This document shows positions 34,159 to 42,622 of a DNA stretch of 46,730 bases, one piece after another (the first letter of the stretch is position 1; the number at the start of each line of letters is the position of its first letter). Below the pieces are notes generated by a model. The model did not search any database. It had not been told where the DNA came from and saw only the letters and a program-made list of their open reading frames with translations. This DNA is from Desulfovirgula sp. Lineage in GTDB: Bacteria > Bacillota > Desulfotomaculia > Desulfotomaculales > Desulfocucumaceae. Where the stretch lies: positions 1 to 46,730 of the forward strand of contig DYET01000106.1 in NCBI GenBank assembly GCA_020725625.1. The letters are read 5' to 3'. A program made the translations under genes and the position numbers.

Positions 34159-35076
34159 TCATCCGGCCTTCCCCGCTTCCAGGTCCTCCATGACCGCCCC
34201 GGCGGCGGCCGGAATATCGCTGAACGCTTCAACCACCAGGGCTCCGGCGTCCCTCAGCGCCCGCACCTTGCCTTCATACGTGCCGAAGCCGCCCTCGATT
34301 ATTGCCCCGGCATGGGAAAAGCGGGTGCCGGACCTGGCGGCCCTGCCGCCGATGTAGGCTACCAGAGGCTTGGTGAACCCGCCGTTCCTAATCAGCCCGG
34401 CCACCTCTTCCTCCTGGTTGGTTCCGATTTCACCGAACAGCACCACCATCGCGGTCTCCTTATCGGCTTCAAATTCCCTCAGCACGTCGGCTTCCCGCAT
34501 GCCGATGATGGCGTCGCCGCCGACGTGAACGATGGTGCTCAGGCCAAGGCCGGCCTTGCACAGGTAGTATGAAATGGCCGAGGTCATGCCACCGCTCCTG
34601 GATATTACCCCCACATTGCCCGGCCGAAACCACTCCCTGGCCGCCTGGGCCCGCCCCCCAATCATGCCCAGAACAGCCTGGCCCGGGCTGATCAAACCCA
34701 GGGTATTGGGGCCGATAAAACGCGCCTTCTTCTCCCTGGCAAAGGCAGCAATTTCCATGACGTCATAAATGGGCACCCGGTCCGGCACCAGTACCGCCAG
34801 CTTTACCCCGGCGTCGAAGGCTTCCAGGGCGGCGTTCTTAACCAGCGGGGCGGGTACGAAAATTACGCTGACATCAATGTGGCCCCGATCTTCCCGGGCC
34901 TGAACCACTGAATCGTAGACCGGGATTCCGTGCACCTCGTCTCCCCGCCGGCCGGGGGTAACCCCGGCCACCACGTTGGTGCCGTAGTCCTTCATCAGCT
35001 TGGCCCGGGCCGACCCCTCCCGGCCGGTTATGCCCTGAATCAGAACCCGCTTGCTTGCATCTATCAAAATGGCCAT
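34159..35076 (-). CDS. Succinyl-CoA ligase-like alpha subunit
   Basis: 305 residues with an N-terminal CoA-binding Rossmann domain and C-terminal ligase-CoA domain. The phosphohistidine region is intact (RFSHAGAIIEGG) and the GITGREGS start and GPNTLG motifs are typical of SucD. It forms the CoA-ligase with the beta subunit upstream; a ferredoxin gene is inserted between them. In this operon the acid could be citramalate, malate or citrate as well as succinate. ATG with a GGGGGTGG site. Confidence 0.88.
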   Translation of the reverse strand: MAILIDASKRVLIQGITGREGSARAKLMKDYGTNVVAGVTPGRRGDEVHGIPVYDSVVQAREDRGHIDVSVIFVPAPLVKNAALEAFDAGVKLAVLVPDRVPIYDVMEIAAFAREKKARFIGPNTLGLISPGQAVLGMIGGRAQAAREWFRPGNVGVISRSGGMTSAISYYLCKAGLGLSTIVHVGGDAIIGMREADVLREFEADKETAMVVLFGEIGTNQEEEVAGLIRNGGFTKPLVAYIGGRAARSGTRFSHAGAIIEGGFGTYEGKVRALRDAGALVVEAFSDIPAAAGAVMEDLEAGKAG

Positions 35077-35093
35077 TTGAAGCCACCCCCGTC

Positions 35094-35360
35094 TTAGTCA
35101 ACTTGCGGCAGGGGAAGGGAAAAAGTCAGGCCCCCCTTGCCCCGGTAATGACACTCCAGTTCGCAGGCCAGGCACTCGATGCACTTCCCCCTGGCCACCT
35201 CCCCGGGTTCCATGGCCAGACTGGGCCGCCCGTCTTCTTCCTTGAGGACTTTTGGGGCACAGGCCGCAATGCAAGGTTTCTCCCGGCAATCCCGGCATTT
35301 TCCGGTATCCACGGTTACCTCACCGGTAAGGGTTTTAAACTTATACAACACGAATCTCAC
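35094..35360 (-). CDS. FixX-like ferredoxin
   Basis: 88 residues. Two Cys groups: CRDCREKPCIAAC near residue 22 and CIECLACELEC near 58, followed by a YRGKGGLTFSLPLPQ tail. The second half resembles FixX-type ferredoxins, which normally serve electron-transfer-flavoprotein:quinone systems and end in a similar Gly-rich strand. GTG start overlapping the stop of the beta-ligase gene by 20 bases. A ferredoxin inside a CoA-ligase operon is unusual; it may serve one of the redox enzymes further downstream. Confidence 0.75.
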   Translation of the reverse strand: MRFVLYKFKTLTGEVTVDTGKCRDCREKPCIAACAPKVLKEEDGRPSLAMEPGEVARGKCIECLACELECHYRGKGGLTFSLPLPQVD

Positions 35361-36597
35361 CAGCCCTTCCCGCCTTCTTTTTTTGCTCCTCGACCAGTGT
35401 TCTCAGCCGCTCCACGCAGTAATCCACACTGGTGTCCCGGCCATAGGCCTCTACCGGGGCAGGCAAGTCCCTGGTATACCTGGTAAGGATGTCTATGGCC
35501 AGTTCCTCCCCGTTACCGCCCACCCTGATGACCGCCGGGATGGAAAGGTTAACCTCGCGGAAAGCCTTCACCAGGCCCCGGGCAGTGTGATACTGCTCCT
35601 GGCTTGCCACTCCGGACCCCGAATAGAAATACCCTTCCAGGTTTGCCTGGGAAAGTATGATTTTGGCCGCCCGGTAAATCTTTGAGGCCGGCGGGTTGCC
35701 GCTGGTATCGACAAAATTGGGAATTTTGAATCCGCCGCGCTGGAGTGCGTCCATGGCCATCATCGACCCGCCCCCCCCGGCACCGTGAAACCCTATGTAC
35801 CCGCCGCCGCTGGTATCCATCTCCAACTGCATGAAATAGAATGTTCCGCGGTAGTCGCCGGCCTCAACCAGATAGGCGATCCGCTCAAGCTTTGTTGGGG
35901 GATGGTCGAATTCCCTGGCCACCTCGATACCGATCTCGGGATGGCGAAAAACGGCGTTGTCGTCAACGGTAATCCGGCCGTCCAGGGCGTAGAACCTTCC
36001 GTCCCTAGACAGGGCAACGGGGTTTATTTCGGCTGACCTGGCCTCATACTTCCGGGCCGTCCGGTAAAGTCTGACGAGCAAATCCGCCAGTCCGGGCAGT
36101 TCTCGGCTGGGAACGCCGAGGCGGATCAGCAGGTTTCTGGCCGTGAACTCCTGCAGACCAACCCTCACGTCGATGGGGTAAGAAATCATCTTGCCCGGAT
36201 GGCCCTTGGCCAGTTCCTCGATGCCGCTGCCCCCCATGGAACTAAATACCAGCATCGGCGCCCGGCTGGCGTCATTGACGATGATGCTGGCGAAATACTC
36301 CTTGACCACCTCTTTCCTTTCCTCGACCAGCACCTTCTCCACCCTGACCCCGTTGAAGGTCAGGCCGAACATTGTTTCGGCCGCCAGTTCGGCCTCGGCC
36401 GGAGTGTCGGCAAACTTTATTGCTCCCTTGTCGGCCCGCCCGGTTACCAGGGCCTGGGCCTTGACCACAACCGGGCAGCCCAGCCTCTCGGCCGCCTGCC
36501 TCGCCTGGCAGGCGTTGACTACCACCTCTCCCAGGCAGACGGGTATTCCCTCGGCCCTGAACAATTCCTTGCTCTGGTGTTCAAAAAGCTTCGTCAT
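35341..36597 (-). CDS. Succinyl-CoA ligase-like beta subunit
   Basis: 418 residues: an N-terminal ATP-grasp domain (LFEHQSKELFRAEGIPV, VVKAQALVTGRADKGAIKF, SAEINPVAL, ALDGRITVDDNA) and a C-terminal ligase-CoA domain. It differs from housekeeping SucC in the second domain, where the usual GAGLAMATMD is replaced by GFHGAGGGGSMMAMDAL, a difference also expected in citryl-CoA synthetase-type enzymes. It is longer than typical SucC (about 385-390). Probably an ATP-dependent CoA ligase for a hydroxy di- or tricarboxylate. A 157-base AT-rich gap separates it from the hydratase genes. Confidence 0.87.
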   Translation of the reverse strand: MTKLFEHQSKELFRAEGIPVCLGEVVVNACQARQAAERLGCPVVVKAQALVTGRADKGAIKFADTPAEAELAAETMFGLTFNGVRVEKVLVEERKEVVKEYFASIIVNDASRAPMLVFSSMGGSGIEELAKGHPGKMISYPIDVRVGLQEFTARNLLIRLGVPSRELPGLADLLVRLYRTARKYEARSAEINPVALSRDGRFYALDGRITVDDNAVFRHPEIGIEVAREFDHPPTKLERIAYLVEAGDYRGTFYFMQLEMDTSGGGYIGFHGAGGGGSMMAMDALQRGGFKIPNFVDTSGNPPASKIYRAAKIILSQANLEGYFYSGSGVASQEQYHTARGLVKAFREVNLSIPAVIRVGGNGEELAIDILTRYTRDLPAPVEAYGRDTSVDYCVERLRTLVEEQKKKAGRAGEIRVV

Positions 36598-36754
36598 AAT
36601 GCCTACCTCCCCCTGAAAGCTGCTGGCCGCCGGCAGACCTCAACATGACTGATTTTTGCAACGAATTTATTAAAATCAAATAGTTGTGTGTAAATTTTAA
36701 ACACGCGATCCCTTGCCGGAGTCGGTCAGGCCTTTTTTGTTTGATTTTTAAACA
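36598..36754. other. AT-rich gap between hydratase alpha and CoA-ligase beta genes
   Basis: 157 bases, much more AT-rich than its neighbours. On the minus strand a GTGT-TTAAAATTT-ACAC partial inverted repeat (about 36690-36706) and a weak TTTACA/TAATAA promoter-like pair are visible, so a secondary start for the downstream genes is possible. No strong terminator and no -24/-12 site is seen. Confidence 0.35.
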
Positions 36755-37612
36755 TTACAGTTCAACCGTCGCCCTGCGCGGGTCGAAACAGCACCCCACC
36801 CGAAGGGAGACAATGCGCACCCCGCTGGCCCTCTGGGGGCCTACCCTGACAAAGGAGGCCAGGGCCGTGGTTTTCCCCCCGAGGCCCAGGGGGCCGATCC
36901 CGGTCCGGTTAATCTCGGCGGTGATGTGCCGCTCCAGGGGGCTCTGCAGGGTAAAATCGCCGTTCTTCATGGCCTCCAGGGCCAGGGAGGCGGCCTCCAG
37001 GTTTGTCCGCCCGATGCCGAAAGCCGGCACGCAGGGCAGGCAGCCCAGCCTGGCCGCCCCTTCCGCAGCCCAGCGGACCATCTCGGCCAGCACCGCCTCC
37101 AAGGAGTGCTCGTGGAACACGCGCATCGTGCGGCCTCGGATTTCCGGCCCGCCGCCCAGCATCAGCACGGTGATTTTCAACCGGTCCCCGGGCATCCTCT
37201 TAATCTGGAACGGGGCAGGAACCAGGGCTCCGGGGTCTTCCGCCAGCCCTGCCGACTGCGTAATGCGCTGGGTTTCGTCACCCAGCACGGCCATGGGGCG
37301 GCCCGGAAGCCGCCGCAGGCCCCTGGCGATACCCTCCCCGACCGCCTCCAAAAAGCCCGCCGGCAGTTCAGCCCGGTCGCCCACCTCCAGGAAAACGTGG
37401 GGAACCCCGGTGTCGTCGCACAGGGGGACTTGCCTGTCGGCGGCCACCCTGAAATTTTCAAAAATCGCCTCAAGCACCCATCGGGCGCTGTCGCTGTCTT
37501 CGTTCCGGATGGCCTCCTGATAGCGCTGCTGCTGGTCCGGGCGCCAGGTGGTGCTGGCCCTGATCAGGGCTTCCTGCACCGCCTCAACAATCTGATTGAA
37601 GCTTACAGCCAT
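36755..37612 (-). CDS. Class I fumarase/tartrate dehydratase-type hydro-lyase, alpha subunit
   Basis: 285 residues, [4Fe-4S] hydro-lyase alpha subunit. Cluster Cys candidates lie in PLCDDTG, CLPCVPAFGIGRTN and RVGCCFDPRR, matching the three-Cys pattern of class I fumarases. The GIGPLGLGGKTTAL motif is typical. Two-subunit members hydrate fumarate, L-tartrate or mesaconate. Next to methylaspartate ammonia-lyase, mesaconate hydration to citramalate is the attractive reading, but specificity cannot be decided from sequence. Overlaps the beta gene by 10 bases. Confidence 0.87.
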   Translation of the reverse strand: MAVSFNQIVEAVQEALIRASTTWRPDQQQRYQEAIRNEDSDSARWVLEAIFENFRVAADRQVPLCDDTGVPHVFLEVGDRAELPAGFLEAVGEGIARGLRRLPGRPMAVLGDETQRITQSAGLAEDPGALVPAPFQIKRMPGDRLKITVLMLGGGPEIRGRTMRVFHEHSLEAVLAEMVRWAAEGAARLGCLPCVPAFGIGRTNLEAASLALEAMKNGDFTLQSPLERHITAEINRTGIGPLGLGGKTTALASFVRVGPQRASGVRIVSLRVGCCFDPRRATVEL

Positions 37613-38139
37613 CCCCGGTCACCTCCCCGGCCGGCCAAGTCAAAGACGGATTCCCCCCGGGCAATGGCAACTATGGCCGGAATACCCCTTACCTCCAGTT
37701 CGTACAGGGCCTCCATTCCTTCCTCGGGAAAGGCGGCTACCCGGCGGGAAACGATTTGGGATGAGAGCAGGGCGGTTACCGGCGGCGTGACGGCGAACAC
37801 CGAACCGTGATCCTTCAGGGCCGCCGCCGTTTCTCCGCTGAGACTGCCCTTGCCCAGGTGTATCTTGACCCCGGCAGCCGAAAGAACTGGTATGGAGGAT
37901 TCGATGTCCACCTTGTTGCTGGAAGTTGGCCCGATTCCGGCTGGGCTCACCGCAGTGTGAAAAACAACGCTTCCTTTAAGGTCAATGCCCAGTTCCGCCA
38001 GGCGGCTTTCCCGAATGTATTTGACCAGCTTGGGCAGAACCGCGTCCCGCCCGGCGAACACCTTCCCGCAAATAATGATTCTGTCGTAAATTTTCAGCCG
38101 GTCAATGTCGTCCTGAAGAAGCGGCGTTTCTAGTTTCAT
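37603..38139 (-). CDS. Class I fumarase/tartrate dehydratase-type hydro-lyase, beta subunit
   Basis: 178 residues. The swivelling-domain motifs are visible: ICGKVFAGRDAVLPKL, VVFHTAVSPAGIGPTSSNKVD (the GPTTSxRMD region, here with Asn-Lys) and LGKGSL. It is the first gene of the island, about 60 bases downstream of a perfect sigma-54 promoter. Beta lies before alpha, the reverse of the common ttdA-ttdB or fumA-fumB order. Confidence 0.87.
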   Translation of the reverse strand: MKLETPLLQDDIDRLKIYDRIIICGKVFAGRDAVLPKLVKYIRESRLAELGIDLKGSVVFHTAVSPAGIGPTSSNKVDIESSIPVLSAAGVKIHLGKGSLSGETAAALKDHGSVFAVTPPVTALLSSQIVSRRVAAFPEEGMEALYELEVRGIPAIVAIARGESVFDLAGRGGDRGWL

Positions 38140-38209
38140 CAGATCGATTCTCCGTTTTTAAAAGTCGCCGGCAACCGGCCGGCAAAACCAGGTTTCCGAC
38201 ACTAAAAAG

Positions 38210-38225
38210 AGCAATAATCGTGCCA
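38210..38225 (-). promoter_or_regulatory. Sigma-54 (-24/-12) promoter of the catabolic island
   Basis: On the minus strand TGGCACGATTATTGCT matches the sigma-54 consensus TGGCACGNNNNTTGCW at every fixed position. The predicted start is near 38199, leaving a leader of about 60 bases before the hydratase beta gene. The adjacent gene encodes a sigma-54-dependent activator, which makes a chance match unlikely. Confidence 0.88.
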
Positions 38226-38232
38226 GTAAAGC

Positions 38233-38252
38233 AAAAAGCCCCGCTCAGGGGC
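38233..38252 (-). terminator. Rho-independent terminator of the PrpR-type regulator gene
   Basis: On the minus strand GCCCCTGAGCGGGGC folds into a 5-bp stem and is followed by TTTTT. It lies 61 bases after the regulator's stop and just before the sigma-54 promoter, so it insulates the island from the regulator transcript. Confidence 0.75.
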
Positions 38253-38312
38253 AAGAACCTTTTTCCACAATTTTGGGGGGAATTTGTCCCATAAAACAGG
38301 CGATGAATTTCA

Positions 38313-40265
38313 TCATTTACGGCGCCTGCCGGCCTTCTTCGTCCCGGCATCGCCCTGCCTTTCCAGCTCCTTCAGCTTGCTCCACAGGTTGGACCGGCTG
38401 ATTCCCAGCATCTGGGCCAGGGTGGATTTGTCCCCGGCAAAACGCTGGCGCAGCTTCTCGATCAGCTGCAATTCCATTTCTTTGAGCGTGCCCGGGGTTA
38501 CCGCGAGAATACCCCCGGCCGGGTCTCCGGCACGGATTTCAAAGTGCTGAAGGTCCTGGTAAAGCTGGTCCAGCAAGTAAAAGACGTCGGTTTCATCCCG
38601 GGACAGGATGGAGAACTTTTCGGCGAAATTCTCCAGTTCCCTGACATTTCCCGGCCAATGGTACTTCTTCAGCCTGCTCATGAAAATATCGGGGATGTCC
38701 AGGATCCCTTCTTTTAAACCGTGCTTTTTCAGGAAATAATCCATAAGCTCCGGGATGTCCTCCTGGCGGTCCCTCAGCGGCGGAACCCTCAGGTTGAGCA
38801 CGTTCAGGCGGAAATAAAGGTCTTTCCGGAACTGCCCGGCCTTAACCTTTTGCGGAAGATCGGCGTTGGTGGCGGCTATAACCCTCACGTCCACCGGGAT
38901 AATCCTCTCCCCGCCAACGCGACGGATAACCTTTTCCTGAAGCACCCTAAGCAGCCGGGCCTGGGTGGACGGGGGGATTTCGGACACCTCGTCCAGAAAG
39001 ATAGTGCCGCTGTGGGCCAGATCGAAAAGTCCCGGCTTGCCGCCCTTTCTGGCTCCGGTGAAGGCCCCCTCGTCGTAGCCGAACAACTCGCTCTCCAGCA
39101 GGCTTTCGGGCAGGGTGGCGCAGTTGACTGCCACGAAAGGCCCCCGGGCCCGCAGGCTGGCATTGTGAATGCTGTTGGCAAAAACCTCCTTGCCGGTGCC
39201 GCTTTCACCGGTGATTAATATGGTGGAGTCGGACCTGCTGTAGCTTTTTGCCCTGGATATACATCCCTGGATGACCTGGGACCGGCCAACTATGTCGTTA
39301 AAGGTGTAGCGGGCCACCAGGCCCTTGGCGTAAAACTCCTTGCGGATTTTATCCTCCAGCACCTGGATTTTTTTCCGGTTCTCCAGGGTGACGGCGGCAC
39401 CGATACGCCTGGTGCCGCTGGTAAGGTAAAATTTTGCGGCCACCACCTGGTGCCGGCCGATCACTCCGACCCGGGATCCGCTGCTGCCGGCCATAACATC
39501 CCTTAAAAACGGCGCCTGGATCTCCTCGGCCTTTTTACCCTGCAGCGCGCCGGCATCCACGCCCAGCACCCGGGCGGCGGAGGCGTTGACGTGAGTGATT
39601 ACGCCTTCCCCGTTGAAGATAACAACACCTGTATTCAGGTGGTCCAGCACCGAGGTCAGGTGATCGGAGACATCCCGGTTGCGGTTGCGGACCTGCAGGA
39701 TATCCTCCGCCTGCTTAAAAGCGTTGTAGATGGCCTCTCTGGTGGAGTGCACCATGACTGTTTTCATTCCCAGGGCCCTGGCCATGTCCAGCACAAAGGC
39801 GCCGGTCGCCACCACCACGTCCTCCTTTTTGGCGCAGGCCTCAGCCACCTTTTCCTTGAGCTCCTTTTCATTCCTGTACTGGTAAATGGTCAGGGCCTCT
39901 TCGTTGAGGGCCAGGATTTGGCGAATGGCCTTGAAGTCGTAGTAGCCCTTGCTGTGTACGTAATGAAAATAAGACAGCTTGTCACCTATTCTCCTGGCCC
40001 GGTAGAGGGTGCGCAGGATATCGAAATTGGTAATCTCCACCAGGATTACAGGTATGGACACCGCCCTCTGGATAAGGGTCCCGGTGGCGCCCCTGCTGAT
40101 AATCAGGTCAAACCCGTCGGCCTCGTACTTCCTGGCCATGCGGACGGCCTCGTCGAAGACACAGACCTGAACTTCCACGTGGTATCCCTTTTGTTTGATG
40201 AGTTCATGGGCGGCCTCGGAAATTTCGGGATAGGCGGAGTAAATCACAGCAATCTTGTAAGGCAT
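38313..40265 (-). CDS. Sigma-54-dependent activator with PrpR N-terminal sensor, PAS and AAA+ domains
   Basis: 650 residues. Residues 1 to about 195 are a PrpR_N domain ([40 protein letters not shown]), which in PrpR senses 2-methylcitrate. A PAS domain follows (about 205-310), then an AAA+ domain with Walker [15 protein letters not shown] near residue 355 and the sigma-54 contact loop GAFTGA near 400. A Fis-type HTH ends the protein ([19 protein letters not shown]). It is flanked by two divergent operons with -24/-12 promoters, so it most likely activates both in response to a small (methyl)carboxylate. GGAGG site before the ATG. Confidence 0.93.
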   Translation of the reverse strand: MPYKIAVIYSAYPEISEAAHELIKQKGYHVEVQVCVFDEAVRMARKYEADGFDLIISRGATGTLIQRAVSIPVILVEITNFDILRTLYRARRIGDKLSYFHYVHSKGYYDFKAIRQILALNEEALTIYQYRNEKELKEKVAEACAKKEDVVVATGAFVLDMARALGMKTVMVHSTREAIYNAFKQAEDILQVRNRNRDVSDHLTSVLDHLNTGVVIFNGEGVITHVNASAARVLGVDAGALQGKKAEEIQAPFLRDVMAGSSGSRVGVIGRHQVVAAKFYLTSGTRRIGAAVTLENRKKIQVLEDKIRKEFYAKGLVARYTFNDIVGRSQVIQGCISRAKSYSRSDSTILITGESGTGKEVFANSIHNASLRARGPFVAVNCATLPESLLESELFGYDEGAFTGARKGGKPGLFDLAHSGTIFLDEVSEIPPSTQARLLRVLQEKVIRRVGGERIIPVDVRVIAATNADLPQKVKAGQFRKDLYFRLNVLNLRVPPLRDRQEDIPELMDYFLKKHGLKEGILDIPDIFMSRLKKYHWPGNVRELENFAEKFSILSRDETDVFYLLDQLYQDLQHFEIRAGDPAGGILAVTPGTLKEMELQLIEKLRQRFAGDKSTLAQMLGISRSNLWSKLKELERQGDAGTKKAGRRRK

Positions 40266-40375
40266 AATTGGCCTCCCTCCCGCCTGTTATTTCGTCAAGC
40301 ATCCGGCAATCCCCTGCCTAAGCAGCCGGTCCGGCCGGATCGGGGCCGGTCTCGTGAAAAAAATTCTTATAGAAA

Positions 40376-40391
40376 TGGCATCGTCTTTGCA
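40376..40391 (+). promoter_or_regulatory. Sigma-54 (-24/-12) promoter of korDABC
   Basis: TGGCATCGTCTTTGCA has both sigma-54 elements (TGGCA and TTTGCA) with exact spacing. It lies 58 bases before the korD start, in the gap divergent from the PrpR-type activator gene. A TCCGGCCGGA palindrome (about 40331-40340) upstream is a possible activator site. Confidence 0.82.
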
Positions 40392-40449
40392 AGTATAATG
40401 TATATAAGTGATTATATAATTAGAGTATATTCCGGGAGGGGACCTCAAA

Positions 40450-40683
40450 TTGGCCGCGGAAACTAATACAGTGCCCATTCCCCAGGGATTCCTGGAGATT
40501 AAAAAAAGCTGGTGCAAGGGGTGCAGCCTGTGTGCCGACGCCTGCCCGAAGGGATTGATCGCCGTTGATGAACTGGGGAAAGTATTCCTCAAAGACCCGG
40601 AAAACTGCCTGGGCTGCGGCCTGTGCGAGGCCATCTGCCCGGACTTTGCCATAAGGGTGGAAAAGAATGCGCAAACCAATTGA
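40450..40683 (+). CDS. korD: 2-oxoacid:ferredoxin oxidoreductase delta (ferredoxin) subunit
   Basis: 77-residue dicluster ferredoxin with motifs CKGCSLCADACPKG and CLGCGLCEAICP, the delta subunit of a KorDABC-type 2-oxoacid:ferredoxin oxidoreductase. TTG start 8 bases after GGGAGGGG. Its stop lies inside the start of korA (17-base overlap). Confidence 0.92.
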   Translation: MAAETNTVPIPQGFLEIKKSWCKGCSLCADACPKGLIAVDELGKVFLKDPENCLGCGLCEAICPDFAIRVEKNAQTN

Positions 40684-41806
40684 AATACGGCTTATGCAGG
40701 GCAACGAGGCCTGCGCCCAGGCCGCCTTGGACGCCGGCGTACGCTTTTTTGCGGGCTACCCCATTACCCCCTCGACGGAGATAGCCGAATGGATGGCCAG
40801 GGAACTGCCCGCCCTGGGAGGTAAATTTATCCAGATGGAGGATGAAATAGCCAGCATATCAGCGGTCATAGGGGCTTCCCTGACCGGGGCCAAGGCCATG
40901 ACCGCCACCAGCGGCCCGGGTTTCTCCCTGATGCAGGAAAATATAGGGTACGCCTGCATGATTGAGATTCCCTGCCTCATCGTCAATGTTCAGCGCGGGG
41001 GCCCCAGCACCGGGCGTCCCACCGCGCCGGCCCAGGGCGACGTCATGCAGTCCCGCTGGGGCACCCACGGGGACCACCCGGCCATCGTGATCACCCCCTG
41101 GTCGGTGGACGAAACTTACTACCTGACCGTAAAGGCGGTCAACCTGGCTGAAAGGTTCCGGACGCCGGTGATCCTTCTGCTTGACGAGGTTATCGCCCAC
41201 CTGAGGGAAGACGTCAGGAAACCGGACCCCAGGAAGCTGAAGCTGCTGGAAAGGCCCAGGCCCTCCCGCGACCGCAACCGGTTCAGGCCCTTCGGGGGGG
41301 CGCTGGATGAAGTCCCCCCCATTGCCGACATCGGAATGGGGTACCGGTGCAATTACACCGGGCTGGTCCACGACGAGGCCGGCCATCCCAGCAACAGCCC
41401 TGAAGTAACCGATCAGCTGATCCGGCGGCTGGTGGGCAAGGTGGAAGCCCGCAGGGAAGAAATCGTCCACTGGGAAGAAACCTTCATGGAAGATGCCCAG
41501 GTGGTTGTTTTAGCCTACGGCTGCTCCGCCCGGTCGGCCATGCGGGCCGTAAAAACGGCCAGAACCCAGGGGCTCAGGGCGGGAATGATCAGGCCCACCA
41601 CGCTGTGGCCCTTCCCCGACAAGGCGGTAGAGAAAGCCGCCGCCATGGGCCTTCCCGTCCTGGTTCCGGAAATGAACCTCGGACAGATCGTCCTGGAGGT
41701 GGAGCGGCTGGCTGCCGGCCGGGTGCCGGTAAAAAGACTCTCACGGGTGGACGGCCAGCTGTTCACCCCGGACGAAATACTGGCCGCGCTGAAGGAGGGA
41801 TTTTAG
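40667..41806 (+). CDS. korA: 2-oxoacid:ferredoxin oxidoreductase alpha subunit
   Basis: 379 residues. The FAGYPITPSTEIAEWMA start, QMEDEIASISAVIGAS and TSGPGFSLMQENIG motifs are typical of the alpha subunit of 2-oxoglutarate-type oxidoreductases. With KorB it binds thiamine diphosphate and oxidises a 2-oxoacid to acyl-CoA and CO2 while reducing ferredoxin. In this setting it may oxidise pyruvate or 2-oxoglutarate, or run in the carboxylating direction. Confidence 0.92.
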   Translation: MRKPIEIRLMQGNEACAQAALDAGVRFFAGYPITPSTEIAEWMARELPALGGKFIQMEDEIASISAVIGASLTGAKAMTATSGPGFSLMQENIGYACMIEIPCLIVNVQRGGPSTGRPTAPAQGDVMQSRWGTHGDHPAIVITPWSVDETYYLTVKAVNLAERFRTPVILLLDEVIAHLREDVRKPDPRKLKLLERPRPSRDRNRFRPFGGALDEVPPIADIGMGYRCNYTGLVHDEAGHPSNSPEVTDQLIRRLVGKVEARREEIVHWEETFMEDAQVVVLAYGCSARSAMRAVKTARTQGLRAGMIRPTTLWPFPDKAVEKAAAMGLPVLVPEMNLGQIVLEVERLAAGRVPVKRLSRVDGQLFTPDEILAALKEGF

Positions 41807-42622
41807 GTGCCTTCCGATATCATCCGGTACTTCAGGGAAGAAATGCTCCCCCACATCTGGTGCCCGGGCTGCGGGAACGGAATCGTCCTGCGCGATATCG
41901 CCGTGGCCCTGGAGAGGCTAAACCTTCCCCGGGACAAGGTGGTCATCGTGTCGGGAATTGGCTGTTCCTCCCGGGCCGCCACCTACCTGGACTTCGATAC
42001 GGTGCACACCACCCACGGCAGGGCCCTGCCCTTTGCCACCGGGATTAAAATGGCCAAGCCAGACCTGCACGTGTTTGTCATCATGGGGGACGGGGACGCC
42101 AGCGCCATCGGAGGCAATCACCTCATTCACGCCTGCCGCCGCAACATCGATCTGACGGCCATCGTGTTCAACAACAGTATATACGGCATGACCGGGGGAC
42201 AGTATTCCCCCTTGACCGCCATGGGCAAAAAGGCCACCACCGCCCCCTACGGGATGTTCGAGCCGTCCTTCGACATCTGCCGGGTGGCTGAAGCCTCCGG
42301 GGCAACCTTCGTGGGCAGGTCCACCACCTACCACAACCAGTTGCTCATCCGCCTCATCGTGGAGGGAGCCGAAAACAAGGGATTTTCCCTCATCGAGGCG
42401 GTGACCCACTGTCCCACGTCCTACGGGAGGCGCAACAAGCTGCCCGCCCCGTCGGACATGGTACGCTGGCAAAAGGAAAACGCCGTTTTGATTAACAAGA
42501 TCCGGGACGGAGCGGCACAGCTCAAAGAAGGGCAGTTCACCATCGGTGTGCTTCACCGGCACGAAGCCACGGAGTTTACCGAGGCGTACATGGAGGTGGT
42601 CAGACGTGCCCGCAAGCAGTAA
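41807..42622 (+). CDS. korB: 2-oxoacid:ferredoxin oxidoreductase beta subunit (TPP-binding)
   Basis: 271 residues, GTG start directly after the korA stop, with an AAGGAGG site. The CPGCGNGIVLRDIA motif and the thiamine-diphosphate/Mg motif GDGDASAIGGNHLIHACRRN...NNSIYGMTGGQ are intact. A Cys in GIGCSSR is typical of the beta subunit. Confidence 0.93.
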   Translation: MPSDIIRYFREEMLPHIWCPGCGNGIVLRDIAVALERLNLPRDKVVIVSGIGCSSRAATYLDFDTVHTTHGRALPFATGIKMAKPDLHVFVIMGDGDASAIGGNHLIHACRRNIDLTAIVFNNSIYGMTGGQYSPLTAMGKKATTAPYGMFEPSFDICRVAEASGATFVGRSTTYHNQLLIRLIVEGAENKGFSLIEAVTHCPTSYGRRNKLPAPSDMVRWQKENAVLINKIRDGAAQLKEGQFTIGVLHRHEATEFTEAYMEVVRRARKQ

